A stretch of 54,019 nt of DNA from Microbacteriaceae bacterium (GTDB lineage Bacteria; Actinomycetota; Actinomycetes; Actinomycetales; Microbacteriaceae), in contig CANBWO010000010.1 in assembly GCA_947373155.1 (NCBI GenBank), positions 1 through 54,019 on the forward strand. The letters run 5' to 3'. Made by a program: the position numbers and the translations under genes. How positions within the stretch are numbered: position 1 is the first letter of the stretch; every line of letters begins with the position of its first letter. The notes below the pieces were generated by a model. The model worked only from the letters and a program-made list of their open reading frames with translations. It was not told the DNA's origin and ran no database searches. Of the stretch, positions 9,195 to 16,492 are shown in pieces.

Positions 9195-9214
9195 ATAGAC
9201 AATCGTCTATGTTT
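9195..9214. promoter_or_regulatory. ArsR operator copy 2
   Basis: ATAGAC-AATC-GTCTAT followed by GTTT, a perfect 6-bp inverted repeat around 4 nt. Together with the copy at 9162 it should let ArsR control both divergent transcripts. Confidence 0.85.
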
Positions 9215-9249
9215 GCTTAAAGTTCACTTTTCGATGATGGGGTTTAGAA

Positions 9250-9594
9250 ATGCAGTTGCTTTCGTTATCGGTGGTAGACGTCCCCTCATGCGCCCCAGAT
9301 GGCCTAGCCAACGCGCTTCAGAGACCAGAGGCCGAGCAACTGGCATCGCTGCTAAAGGCCGTAGCAGATCCCACCAGATTGCAACTTATTAGCCTGATCA
9401 ATTCCAGCAATAACTCCGAAGCCTGTGTCTGCAATCTAACCGAGCCGTTGAACCTGAGTCAGCCCACTGTTAGCCATCACCTAAAAGTGCTTACCGAGGC
9501 CGGACTAATAGAGCGCGAAAAACGTGGCACTTGGGTTTGGTACAGATTGAATCAACAGCGATGGCAAGAAATTGCCAAATTATTGAACCTTTAG
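9250..9594 (+). CDS. arsR: ArsR/SmtB-family arsenic-responsive repressor
   Basis: 114 aa winged-helix repressor. The arsenite-sensing motif is ACVCNLTEPL (CxC in the helix before the recognition helix), and the DNA-binding part reads LSQPTVSHHLKVLTEAGLIEREKRG. It binds arsenite and lets go of DNA, derepressing the divergent aquaporin-arsC genes. Two near-identical palindromes lie upstream. The ATG at 9250 is used because other upstream ATGs are out of frame. Its 3' end overlaps the convergent SDR gene by 15 bp. Confidence 0.92.
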   Translation: MQLLSLSVVDVPSCAPDGLANALQRPEAEQLASLLKAVADPTRLQLISLINSSNNSEACVCNLTEPLNLSQPTVSHHLKVLTEAGLIEREKRGTWVWYRLNQQRWQEIAKLLNL

Positions 9595-10368
9595 CGCCCC
9601 ACGGATCAACTTGTGCTGGGCAGCCTGCGCAACTGGGCGCATGGTAACTAGGTCTATGTTGATGTGGCCCGGCAACTCAACCGAGTGCACAATGGCTAGC
9701 GCCACATCCGCTGCCAAGAGCGGAGCCTCCACTCCCGCGTAGAGTTCTTCAACCTTGGCTGTTTCACCAGCAAAGCGGTTCAGCGCGAACTCATCTGTCT
9801 TGACCATTCCAGGTGCCACCTCGATAACTCGAATCGGCTCACCCGCTAACTCAAGGCGCAGTGCTCCAACCATTCCGTGCGCGGCAAACTTGGCGGCGTT
9901 GTAACCACTGCCACCCTCATAGGCAATGTGACCTGCGGTGGATGTCAGTGTGACGATGTCGGCGTGACCGTGCCCAAACTCATCGCCGTGCTTTGCGCTC
10001 TGGCGCAACAGCGGAAGCAGTGCGGTGATCATTCGCTTGGCGCCAATCACGTTTACATCGAACATCTTGAGCCAGTCGGCTGGGTCGCTGGATTCCACCG
10101 AGCCAGTACCAAATGCGCCGCCGGCAACATTCACCAGGGTGTGAACTGGCCCGGTTTTGGAAAGGTAGTCTGCCAAGGCGTCTACGTCTGTCTGTTTGGT
10201 CACATCGGCTTCAAAAACATCGATGCCGGTTTCGGCGGCTAGCTCAGCTAGGCGGTCGGCACGGCGGGCAACACCAACAACCTTCCAGTTGTGTTCTGCA
10301 AAAAGTTGGGCTGTGGCCCGCCCAATTCCAGAGCTGGCACCAGTGACAACAACGCGACGTTCATCCAT
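9580..10368 (-). CDS. short-chain dehydrogenase/reductase
   Basis: 262 aa classical SDR. The NAD(P)-binding motif TGASSGIG is at about residues 9-16, NVAG near 80, the catalytic Ser in TLTSTAG and YNAAK (Tyr, Lys) follow. An unusual insertion, GDEFGHGH, lies before the catalytic strand. A TAGGTT box is exactly 6 nt upstream of the ATG, so it is probably leaderless. Substrate is unknown. It is convergent with arsR, overlapping by 15 bp. Confidence 0.88.
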   Translation of the reverse strand: MDERRVVVTGASSGIGRATAQLFAEHNWKVVGVARRADRLAELAAETGIDVFEADVTKQTDVDALADYLSKTGPVHTLVNVAGGAFGTGSVESSDPADWLKMFDVNVIGAKRMITALLPLLRQSAKHGDEFGHGHADIVTLTSTAGHIAYEGGSGYNAAKFAAHGMVGALRLELAGEPIRVIEVAPGMVKTDEFALNRFAGETAKVEELYAGVEAPLLAADVALAIVHSVELPGHINIDLVTMRPVAQAAQHKLIRGALKVQ

Positions 10369-10374
10369 GAAATA

Positions 10375-10380
10375 AACCTA
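10375..10380 (-). promoter_or_regulatory. leaderless -10 box of the SDR gene
   Basis: TAGGTT on the minus strand ends 6 nt before the ATG at 10368. Confidence 0.45.
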
Positions 10381-10393
10381 CCTTGCGTGCACT

Positions 10394-10399
10394 TACCAT
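10394..10399 (+). promoter_or_regulatory. leaderless -10 box of the 10406 gene
   Basis: TACCAT followed by 6 nt and then the ATG at 10406. Confidence 0.45.
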
Positions 10400-10405
10400 T
10401 GAGGC

Positions 10406-11311
10406 ATGGGGGAAACCAACAAGAGTTTTATTCAAAGACTTACCGCAGCATTTGTTGCAGCTAGCACTGTTTTTCTGGTGATCTTGGGCGTGGTCGCATT
10501 GCCGAGTCTGTTCAGAGATGCCAATGGCCTCATGGGCACTTTCACGGCAGCTGCAAATGCCCTAGACACCGTGGCGCTTTGCTTGGCAATCATCGTTGTG
10601 GTGTTGTTTGTCATCGCGTACCCAGTGGAACGTTGGTTGGTTAGAGAAACCACTGCCGCCTGGAAAGCATCGCTGATTTATCTGCTGGTTTTTGCAGGGC
10701 TAACTTTTGTGGCCGCTTGCTTCATTCCGCTGAGTCACTACCCCGATATGTGGGGCGTTGTTTTTGCAATTGGATTTGCCGTGGGTGGAGTAGTTGCCGC
10801 TATTTCAAGACTGTTTTACCCGCTCCTGCTCAAAGTCCCTCGTACCTCGCGAGTGGTAGCAATTATCTTTTTGGTTGCCGGGCTACTTGGGCCAGCTGTT
10901 CCTTACCAAAGCAGCAACGCACCAATTGGTGTGGGCATTTTTCCCCAGCTCGTGCAGGGTGAACTTGGCCGTGGCACCATGAACCTAAATAGCCGCGACG
11001 GAGTTTACGGTTCGGACTACTACGACCCCGCGATCAGCATCGACCCAAGCACGAAGTACGAACTCAGTTTTAGTTGCCTAAAGCCTCGCAAGCCGTTTGT
11101 GTTCGAGGCAGAGATACGAAACGGCATAAGTGGCGACCAATTCTTGAAGCACGACTTCACTTGCGAATCTACTCAAATTCAGCGTGTTCCAGTGGACTTT
11201 GGTAAGCGCCACTTTGACCCATCGGTGCTTTTATTTAATGTGACCCAAAGCGGCGGTGGCTGGGCACCAGATGCCTGGGTGATCCTGGCTCCCTTGGGTG
11301 CGGTCAAGTAG
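10406..11311 (+). CDS. membrane protein of unknown function
   Basis: 301 aa, family not recognised. The N-terminal two thirds hold about five membrane helices (first at roughly residues 12-34, then about 48-70, 84-104, 112-135 and 148-165). The C-terminal third (from about residue 180) is soluble, beta-rich, and probably extracellular, with two Cys (SFSCLKPRK, DFTCEST) that could form a disulfide. A TACCAT box 6 nt before the ATG suggests a leaderless mRNA. It is followed after 22 bp by the SGNH gene and may be co-transcribed with it. Confidence 0.7.
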   Translation: MGETNKSFIQRLTAAFVAASTVFLVILGVVALPSLFRDANGLMGTFTAAANALDTVALCLAIIVVVLFVIAYPVERWLVRETTAAWKASLIYLLVFAGLTFVAACFIPLSHYPDMWGVVFAIGFAVGGVVAAISRLFYPLLLKVPRTSRVVAIIFLVAGLLGPAVPYQSSNAPIGVGIFPQLVQGELGRGTMNLNSRDGVYGSDYYDPAISIDPSTKYELSFSCLKPRKPFVFEAEIRNGISGDQFLKHDFTCESTQIQRVPVDFGKRHFDPSVLLFNVTQSGGGWAPDAWVILAPLGAVK

Positions 11312-11333
11312 GAGATTGTATTGGGGGTAAGCC

Positions 11334-12256
11334 TTGCGAACAAAAATTTTTGCAGCCTTTGCCGTTGTTTTGTTGATTGGTTGTTTAGGCCCTATTCCGG
11401 GCAGTCGCGCCGACACCGATTCATGGCCCGAAACGCTGAGCCTTCCGGCAGGTAGCCCTTCGGCTAATTCAGAATACGAAATCAAACTCGCACTCACTAA
11501 AGCGTTGCAACAAAACCAGCTGGCACCAGACATAACCCCCGCCCTAAAATCTGCAGATGCCCGAAGTGTCATTTACTCGGATAAATGCATGGAGCAAAGG
11601 GCCCAAGCAATCCGCTTTCCCTGCGTCTATGGCGACCCAAACGGCCAAGACACTATGTGGCTTATTGGTGATTCGCACGCGGCTCAATGGTTTTACGCTG
11701 TAAATAATTTTGCAAAAAGTGCTGGCTACCGATTAGTAGTGCATACCAAGTCAAGTTGCCAGCCTCAGGTAAACAGCCACAACAAATGGGATTTTAAGGA
11801 ATGCGCTGATTTCAACAATTGGCTTTTGAACTCAATTCAAAAAGCGAAACCCGATGTGTTGGTAGTGGGTCTTTACAGCGGAATATTAAAACTTATTGAA
11901 CCCAACGTTTTTCATCGGCTAAAAACTCTTGTGGGTTCAGCAGGCACCACTTACCTGATTGGCGATACCCCAAAACGGTCAAAGTACCCACCGACTTGTC
12001 TGCGTCAAAACAAGATCAACGTCCACTTTTGCGACACTTCAGAATCCAAGGCCTTTGATGGCCGAGTAACCAATGACACTAAAAATTGGGCGAAACAAAA
12101 TACATCGATGTTAAAAGCTGGTTCTGTGTCAAAAAGATGTGCCCTGCCACCGTTGGGAATTTGGTGCTATTCCGCGATTTCACGCACATCACTGGCGTAG
12201 CGGCAACCTGGTATTCCCATGTCTTGGCTAAAGAACTGGCAAGCCAGCAGAAGTGA
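11334..12256 (+). pseudogene. secreted SGNH-domain protein interrupted by a frameshift
   Basis: TTG start with GGGGG at 11323-11327. An N-terminal signal or lipoprotein-like segment (VVLLIGCLG) precedes an SGNH domain of the kind fused to OafA-type acyltransferases: block I is LIGDSHAAQW. As sequenced, the frame ends at 12200 with an unrelated tail. Reading one base ahead from 12101 gives YIDVKSWFCV, then CPATVGN and the catalytic Asp-His block RDFTHITGV, ending at TGA 12254-12256. Adding one A to the AAAA run at 12097-12100 restores the full protein of about 307 aa. It is either a real pseudogene, a phase-variable tract, or a sequencing error. Confidence 0.75.
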
Positions 12257-12344
12257 TGAAGCTGCTCGAAGGTGGACAGCAGGCCAAAACACGGGTAAAC
12301 TAAAGTCTTGTTGTTTTGAATAGGAATGTTCGGCAACGCCCAAC

Positions 12345-12420
12345 GCGTTTGTAGCTCAACGGATAGAGCATCTGACTACGGATCAGAAGGTTGGGGGTTC
12401 GAGTCCCTCCAAGCGCACCA
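12345..12420 (+). tRNA. tRNA-Arg (anticodon ACG); attachment site of the island
   Basis: Acceptor GCGTTTG pairs with CAAGCGC (one U-G pair), and the discriminator A is followed by an encoded CCA (12418-12420). The anticodon stem TCTGA/TCAGA encloses loop CTACGGA, anticodon ACG. The T loop TTCGAGT is normal. Its 3' 44 bp are the left copy of the att direct repeat, so the 3' end and its CCA were supplied by the integrated element. Confidence 0.95.
12375..12418. other. attL: left att core of the integrated island
   Basis: 44 bp running from the anticodon loop to the tRNA-Arg 3' end, identical to 26591-26634. The sequences differ on both sides of the repeat, which marks the site-specific recombination core. 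Confidence 0.92.
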
Positions 12421-12425
12421 AGCTG

Positions 12426-12450
12426 AAGCCCTGTATTTACGGGGCTTTTT
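12426..12450 (+). terminator. terminator after tRNA-Arg, supplied by the island
   Basis: AAGCCC and GGGCTT (12442-12447) form a stem followed by a T-run. The original chromosomal terminator now sits beyond attR at 26641. Confidence 0.8.
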
Positions 12451-12500
12451 GCTTTTTTGCTTCAGAGTCGACTCATTTAGAAATGGAAATCGTTCGGCAC

Positions 12501-12520
12501 ATTCCGTTTAGATTCCGTTT
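12501..12520. repeat. candidate integrase/excisionase arm sites, left end
   Basis: Two copies of ATTCCGTTT (12501-12509 and 12512-12520), 11 bp apart. The same word with the same spacing occurs at the right end (26465-26484). Confidence 0.6.
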
Positions 12521-12543
12521 GAGTTGAAGTTTTCATAAAAGAG

Positions 12544-12572
12544 TTATCGATTCAACGAATTTGTTTTATAGT
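12544..12572 (+). promoter_or_regulatory. candidate promoter of the AbiF-associated RNA
   Basis: TATAGT at 12567-12572 is a good -10; a 17-bp spacer leads back to TTATCG (12544-12549), a weak -35. Transcription would start near 12579. Confidence 0.45.
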
Positions 12573-12578
12573 GGAAGT

Positions 12579-12637
12579 AACAAACCCCGCCAGGGCTAGA
12601 GCGAAAGCTTCCCCAAGACCGGCGGGCTTTGCGTTTT
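12579..12637 (+). ncRNA. structured RNA upstream of the AbiF-like gene
   Basis: About 58 nt. An outer stem CCCGCC (12586-12591) pairs with GGCGGG (12621-12626). Inside, GGG (12593-12595) pairs with CCC (12611-12613), followed by GAGC-GAAA-GCTT with a GNRA tetraloop; AAGACC stays single-stranded. The 3' stem strand leads into a T-run (12634-12637), so it can also work as a terminator or attenuator in front of the toxin-like gene. Structured RNAs are known upstream of abiF genes (abiF RNA motif, from memory); membership was not tested. Confidence 0.65.
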
Positions 12638-12646
12638 AATGGGCTT

Positions 12647-13531
12647 GTGGATAAGCCGAGCCAAAACATCAACGAATTATTAGAGACCCTTTTCGAACGG
12701 GGTCTTCAAATTGACCCAACTAATAGGTTGGAGTTCACAAGATTTTTGTTGGATGTGAACTACTACCGAATTTCTGGGTACTGGAGATACTTTCAAGAGG
12801 CTCCCCATTTAGGCGACAATCGTTTCCGGGCGAACATTAATAGCGAATTAATATTGGAGGTTTATGAATTCGATAGTGGGCTACGAAGCATCTTGCTTGA
12901 GGGTCTAGCATCGTTTGAAATTGCACTCAGAGCTCGTTTTGCCTACTATTTCGCACAAAAGCTGGATCCATCCCTTTATGTCTCGAGGCAGATTTACGAA
13001 GAACTGGGGAAGTCGGTTAGCGAGGATTTCCAGCCGCTAGATAATTTGATGTCCTCCATGAGGACTGATTTAGAAAAATCAAAAGAACCCTTCATCGAGC
13101 GTTATAGGGACAAAGGTTTAAATCCACCAATATGGGTTGCCATCGAGGCGTTTTCGATGGGGACCGTTTCGAAGATGTACAAACTGCTCAAAAACGAAGA
13201 CATCAGGTATCAAGTTTCAAAAAGTTTTGCTTTGCCAGATCCGACTGTGGCTGAATCGATTTTTCGTTCGTTCACTCTACTTAGAAACGTTTGTGCACAT
13301 CATGGTCGAATTTGGAATCGTGTTCCCGACTACCCACATGTTGTTCTGAAAAAGCTAAAAGTTGATAAAGACAAAGAGATTTACCACCGCACTCCTTGGG
13401 CCTGGGTGGTTAGCCTTGCGGATTTGGTGGATGGAATAAACAGAAATTCCGACTACTCTAAGCTGCTCTTTGGATACATCGCACGATACCCAGAGTTCGA
13501 GGATGGTCTAAAGCACCCTCATAGTCGATAG
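12647..13531 (+). CDS. Abi_2/AbiF-like HEPN protein
   Basis: 294 aa from the GTG at 12647; a TTG at 12629 would put the start inside the RNA hairpin. Family features are LDVNYYRISGYWRYF near the N-terminus, YEFDSGLRSILLEGL and the HEPN RNase motif RNVCAHH (R-x4-H, about residues 213-218). Abi_2 proteins include lactococcal AbiD/AbiF abortive-infection factors; HEPN domains usually cut RNA. A structured RNA directly upstream suggests an RNA-antitoxin or guide-like partner. It is the first cargo gene after attL and convergent with the Zn-ribbon gene. Confidence 0.88.
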   Translation: MDKPSQNINELLETLFERGLQIDPTNRLEFTRFLLDVNYYRISGYWRYFQEAPHLGDNRFRANINSELILEVYEFDSGLRSILLEGLASFEIALRARFAYYFAQKLDPSLYVSRQIYEELGKSVSEDFQPLDNLMSSMRTDLEKSKEPFIERYRDKGLNPPIWVAIEAFSMGTVSKMYKLLKNEDIRYQVSKSFALPDPTVAESIFRSFTLLRNVCAHHGRIWNRVPDYPHVVLKKLKVDKDKEIYHRTPWAWVVSLADLVDGINRNSDYSKLLFGYIARYPEFEDGLKHPHSR

Positions 13532-13534
13532 TGT

Positions 13535-13553
13535 CCCACCGGGGAGCTTTCGC
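13535..13553. repeat. inverted partial copy of the AbiF-associated RNA, just after the stop codon
   Basis: The reverse complement of this 19-nt stretch reads GCGAAAGCTCCCCGGTGGG. The upstream RNA reads GCGAAAGCT(T)CCCC(AAGACC)GGCGGG at 12601-12626. Apart from one extra T, a 6-nt insertion and one C/T change they match. The abi gene is therefore flanked by imperfect inverted repeats, and the mRNA 3' end is complementary to the RNA. Confidence 0.6.
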
Positions 13554-13556
13554 ATG

Positions 13557-14213
13557 TCACCGGCCTATGTCAGTGAAAGAAAAATCTTGAGCCGATGGTA
13601 AGTCCTCGGCACGGCCGTCTTTGAAATAGATTGCTCGCTCAACCAGTGTGTTCATTTCATCCACACACATGCTTGCAAAGTACAACCAGTCGGATGAGGA
13701 TAAAAGCCCGTTCAGGGGACCGCCATTTATCGAAGCCTCGGCCCTGCGTGGGTCTGCGTGAAGAAGAAGACCATAAAGGTAATCAATAACAACGGTGTTT
13801 AGAGATCTTTCGTCTTTTATCCCATTGTTAACAAACTCAATCGGTGGCTTTAACTTGTTCGTGGTGAGCCGAGCTAAGTTACGCTCGATTTGGTCGCCTA
13901 GGCCCAAAGATTGGTATTCGTCGGGAAGTATGGCGAGGCAGGCTCTCAGGACTTTTGGGAGAAACACGTACTCCCTTGATTGCAGTATATATTTTCGAAG
14001 AACGGCGATGTGCAACTGCCTCAATGCCAGCTGGCCGTAATTCTCTGTGCCCACCCCCTCGACACTGCTAACAAGGGCCCTTTCTATTATTTTGTATTGG
14101 ATGTAAGTAGCACGGAAGAGGGCAATCGTCTCTACTTCCGAAATGGCACCTTTATCGGTCGGACCAATGGTGTGATCAAAGCCACACTGCGGACATGTGC
14201 ATTTATTTGTCAT
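13557..14213 (-). CDS. hypothetical protein with N-terminal Cys cluster
   Basis: 218 aa from the ATG at 14213, backed by GGAGAG upstream; a longer frame to 14285 has no ribosome site and lies inside the integrase. Residues 4-11 (KCTCPQCGF) form a short Zn-ribbon-like knuckle (C-x-C-x2-C) lacking a clear second pair. The rest is mostly helical. Its start overlaps the integrase stop by 11 bp, so the two are in one minus-strand operon. Function is not recognised; the place next to the AbiF-like gene, tail to tail, makes a regulatory or defence role possible. Confidence 0.7.
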   Translation of the reverse strand: MTNKCTCPQCGFDHTIGPTDKGAISEVETIALFRATYIQYKIIERALVSSVEGVGTENYGQLALRQLHIAVLRKYILQSREYVFLPKVLRACLAILPDEYQSLGLGDQIERNLARLTTNKLKPPIEFVNNGIKDERSLNTVVIDYLYGLLLHADPRRAEASINGGPLNGLLSSSDWLYFASMCVDEMNTLVERAIYFKDGRAEDLPSAQDFSFTDIGR

Positions 14214-15435
14214 TGTCGCTCTCTCCGAAAAGCTTTGAGTAAGACGACATCCACGCCGCTGCGTCGTCCTTGTAATAGTGGCCATACGTGTCCAAAGTCA
14301 TTTTGATCGAAGCATGTCCAAGAATCTGGCTGACCGTTGTGATCGGCGTTTGGAGTGCAATAAGCAAACTCGCACATGTGTGTCGCAAGGTGTGAATGGT
14401 TACACCGCTCAAACCAAGTTTCTTAGTTGCTGGGTCGAAGATTGCACGGCGAAAATACCCATAGTCAAGAGAGTCGCCAGCCGCACCGGTGAATAACCAG
14501 TCGGTCTCCCCCTTGCCTGTTATGGAGTCTTGAATTTCAATAAGTAGTTCTCTGCCAAGGGGGATGGTTCGAACCTCACGAGTTTTTGTTCTTCCCAGTA
14601 CCTTTTTCCCGCTAGCCGTTGCAGTCCAAGTTTTTGAAATGTGTACTGAAGAGGAATCAAAGTCGATGTCTTCAACTCGGAGTGCTAGTGCCTCATTAAT
14701 TCTTACCCCTGTCATCGCAAGGAACTTGATCAAAAGACCGTACTTTCCGCATTCACGAGCCAGAGTTAGGACCTGCTCCACAGTGAGGGCCTCAATCTTT
14801 TTCTTTGTAGCTTTGGGCAAGCGAATGCCAACGGCAGGGTTTCTAGTGATGCGTTCGTCGACTAGAGCAGACTCAAGAATTTGGTGGAGCAAGCGGTAGG
14901 ACTGTCGAATCGTTGTAGCTCCAACCGCCTTTGATTCGAGTTTCGAAACCCATTCACGAATGCTTGATGTGGATACGCCTAGCAGGGTTCTCTCTCCAAA
15001 AGCAGGGAGGATGTGATTCTTGAGCTGTGAATCGTAAGTGCCGAGTGTCTTACCTGAGACCGAAGCTTTAGTTGCACGCCAAGCTGCAGCGTATTGAGAG
15101 AACGACTGCTTTTGCTGATCTGGGTCCACCCAGGTTCCCAGTGACAACTGCACTTTGCCCTGTTCAAGCCAAGTGATGGCATCTGACAGGTTGCCGAACT
15201 TTTTTGAGGCCACTCCATTAGGGGTCACGAGTTCAGCCGACCATTCACGCTTTATCCGGCGAATCTCGACAGGGCAGCGTTCTAGATCAGCTTTGAGATT
15301 TCGCTGCCATCGTTGAGCTTCATAGATACGCTTGAAGTTTTTCGATTCTTCTTTGCCGTTGTGAAATACACGAGCTTGATATGCTCCTGGTGCGATTTGC
15401 TTGATGCCCGCATTGCGGTTTGCCAGTCTTGGCAT
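14203..15435 (-). CDS. int: tyrosine recombinase (integrase) of the island
   Basis: 410 aa. Arm-binding N-terminus (about 1-70), core-binding helical domain (about 110-190) and catalytic domain (about 215-400) with Arg in TGVRINEAL, Lys region KTREVRTIPL, HTLRHTCASLL (H-x-x-R), LGHAS (second His) and the nucleophile in TLDTYGHYY. It should recombine the 44-bp att cores in tRNA-Arg. AAGGAGA precedes the ATG. It sits about 1.8 kb inside attL, transcribed toward it, in an operon with the upstream HTH gene and the downstream Cys-cluster gene. Confidence 0.96.
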   Translation of the reverse strand: MPRLANRNAGIKQIAPGAYQARVFHNGKEESKNFKRIYEAQRWQRNLKADLERCPVEIRRIKREWSAELVTPNGVASKKFGNLSDAITWLEQGKVQLSLGTWVDPDQQKQSFSQYAAAWRATKASVSGKTLGTYDSQLKNHILPAFGERTLLGVSTSSIREWVSKLESKAVGATTIRQSYRLLHQILESALVDERITRNPAVGIRLPKATKKKIEALTVEQVLTLARECGKYGLLIKFLAMTGVRINEALALRVEDIDFDSSSVHISKTWTATASGKKVLGRTKTREVRTIPLGRELLIEIQDSITGKGETDWLFTGAAGDSLDYGYFRRAIFDPATKKLGLSGVTIHTLRHTCASLLIALQTPITTVSQILGHASIKMTLDTYGHYYKDDAAAWMSSYSKLFGESDNDK

Positions 15436-15444
15436 AAGTCTCCT

Positions 15445-16056
15445 TTAGTTGTGGTCCTTTATATCACTTGCCAATGACAAAGTCGCCTTCGGCAGCTGGC
15501 CGGATTTCCTTGCTCGGGTAATCCTGGTTTCAATCGTTAATGGGGAAATCTTTTGAAACTTGGCGATGTCCCGCACCTGTGTGCCCAGACCCAGCGACGT
15601 TGCCAATTGAAACTGCTGGATTGTTTGCTTCACGGGTGTGAGGTTCGACCTGAAGTGGTCTGTGAATCGATAAACGAGATGACGTAGAAAAAGCGAGCTT
15701 TTCTGTTCAGGCGATCGCCCCTCGAAGTATTCATTAAGCCCAGGTGTTGATCTTGCAATTCGCTCAGCCAAAGGGAATGCGTACTGCGAGGCGAAGTTCA
15801 GAAGTTCGGTATCAAGTTCAGATTTAGTAGTTGCTGCGATTGGAAGTTGAGCCTGGAACAGCATTGATAGGGCACCCTTTTCGTTGGGCCCAGAAACCCA
15901 CCAAGATGCTGTCCCGCAAGGCATGTGCCAGTCGATTTCAACGGTAGCGATGAGCTCGCCAGAAGCAAAAGCACCCGTGCTCGTGTCTGCCGCTAGCGAA
16001 CAACTCTCAAGAATCTCAATTTCCATTGCTAATGTCTTTCTAGTAATGACTGGCAT
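15445..16056 (-). CDS. hypothetical protein with C-terminal helix-turn-helix-like segment
   Basis: 203 aa, ending 9 bp before the integrase start, so first gene of the minus-strand integrase operon. The N-terminal half is not recognised. The C-terminus (VRDIAKFQKISPLTIETRI, then TRARKSGQLPK) looks like the HTH found in many small actinobacterial regulators that act on mobile elements. The start may instead be the ATG at 16026; neither has a good ribosome site. Possible role: regulator of integrase or of the divergent excisionase-replication operon. Confidence 0.65.
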   Translation of the reverse strand: MPVITRKTLAMEIEILESCSLAADTSTGAFASGELIATVEIDWHMPCGTASWWVSGPNEKGALSMLFQAQLPIAATTKSELDTELLNFASQYAFPLAERIARSTPGLNEYFEGRSPEQKSSLFLRHLVYRFTDHFRSNLTPVKQTIQQFQLATSLGLGTQVRDIAKFQKISPLTIETRITRARKSGQLPKATLSLASDIKDHN

Positions 16057-16111
16057 TTCTATAAATCCCAGTCTAGCAACAATTCACGAAGAAATCATTA
16101 GGAGGCCACAA

Positions 16112-16309
16112 ATTAGCCAAATTTATTCAGATCAGTTTCTCAGCTGCGAACAGCTCGCAACTCGTTGGAACAAACCAGTCAAGTGGGTTTACTCAAACTG
16201 GCGTCACCTGGAACTGCCCGTTATGCGTTTGGGACAACAAATTCGATTTCCACTTTCGGCAATTGAAGCTTGGGAGTTCTCAAAGATTCATCTTGGAGAG
16301 GGCAACTAG
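16112..16309 (+). CDS. excisionase-like HTH protein with apparent ATT start
   Basis: 65 aa. The sequence SCEQLATRWNKPVKWVYS, then LPVMRLGQQIRFPLSAIEAWE fits the AlpA/Xis-type HTH_17 fold (helix-turn-helix, wing, final helix). A perfect AGGAGG (16100-16105) is placed 6 nt before an in-frame ATT at 16112, and no ATG, GTG or TTG lies in frame between that site and the domain. An ATG at 16046 would extend it into the divergent gene with no ribosome site. It would direct excision and heads the replication operon. Confidence 0.65.
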   Translation: MSQIYSDQFLSCEQLATRWNKPVKWVYSNWRHLELPVMRLGQQIRFPLSAIEAWEFSKIHLGEGN

Positions 16310-16312
16310 AGA

Positions 16313-16492
16313 ATGACAGCCTACTCACCTTTTATTACCCAAGTCCTATTTTGTATGGACCGCTCAGTTATGAACAACGAAGTACGAATCACCCTTGAAA
16401 GCCCATGCCTAAAGGGATCTTCCACTGATTCTTGCTCGCCAACCGCTCACCTAACTTTTGGTTCACAGAAAGTGGGGAACGCCCGTGGATAA
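16313..16492 (+). CDS. possible small protein between excisionase and replication protein
   Basis: 59 aa, ATG 3 nt after the excisionase stop, ending in an overlap with the GTG start of the replication protein (GTGGATAA). Tight spacing on both sides favours translational coupling, but the protein is rich in Ser/Thr and matches nothing I recognise. It may simply be a leader that keeps ribosomes moving into the next gene. Confidence 0.35.
   Translation: MTAYSPFITQVLFCMDRSVMNNEVRITLESPCLKGSSTDSCSPTAHLTFGSQKVGNARG

Noticed and set aside
13557-14285. Longer start (ATG 14285) for the Cys-cluster protein
   Set aside because: It lies inside the integrase C-terminus without a ribosome site; the ATG at 14213 has GGAGAG.
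15884-16111. N-terminal extension of the excisionase candidate
   Set aside because: It is the antisense shadow of the gene at 15445-16056; AGGAGG just before 16112 marks the start.
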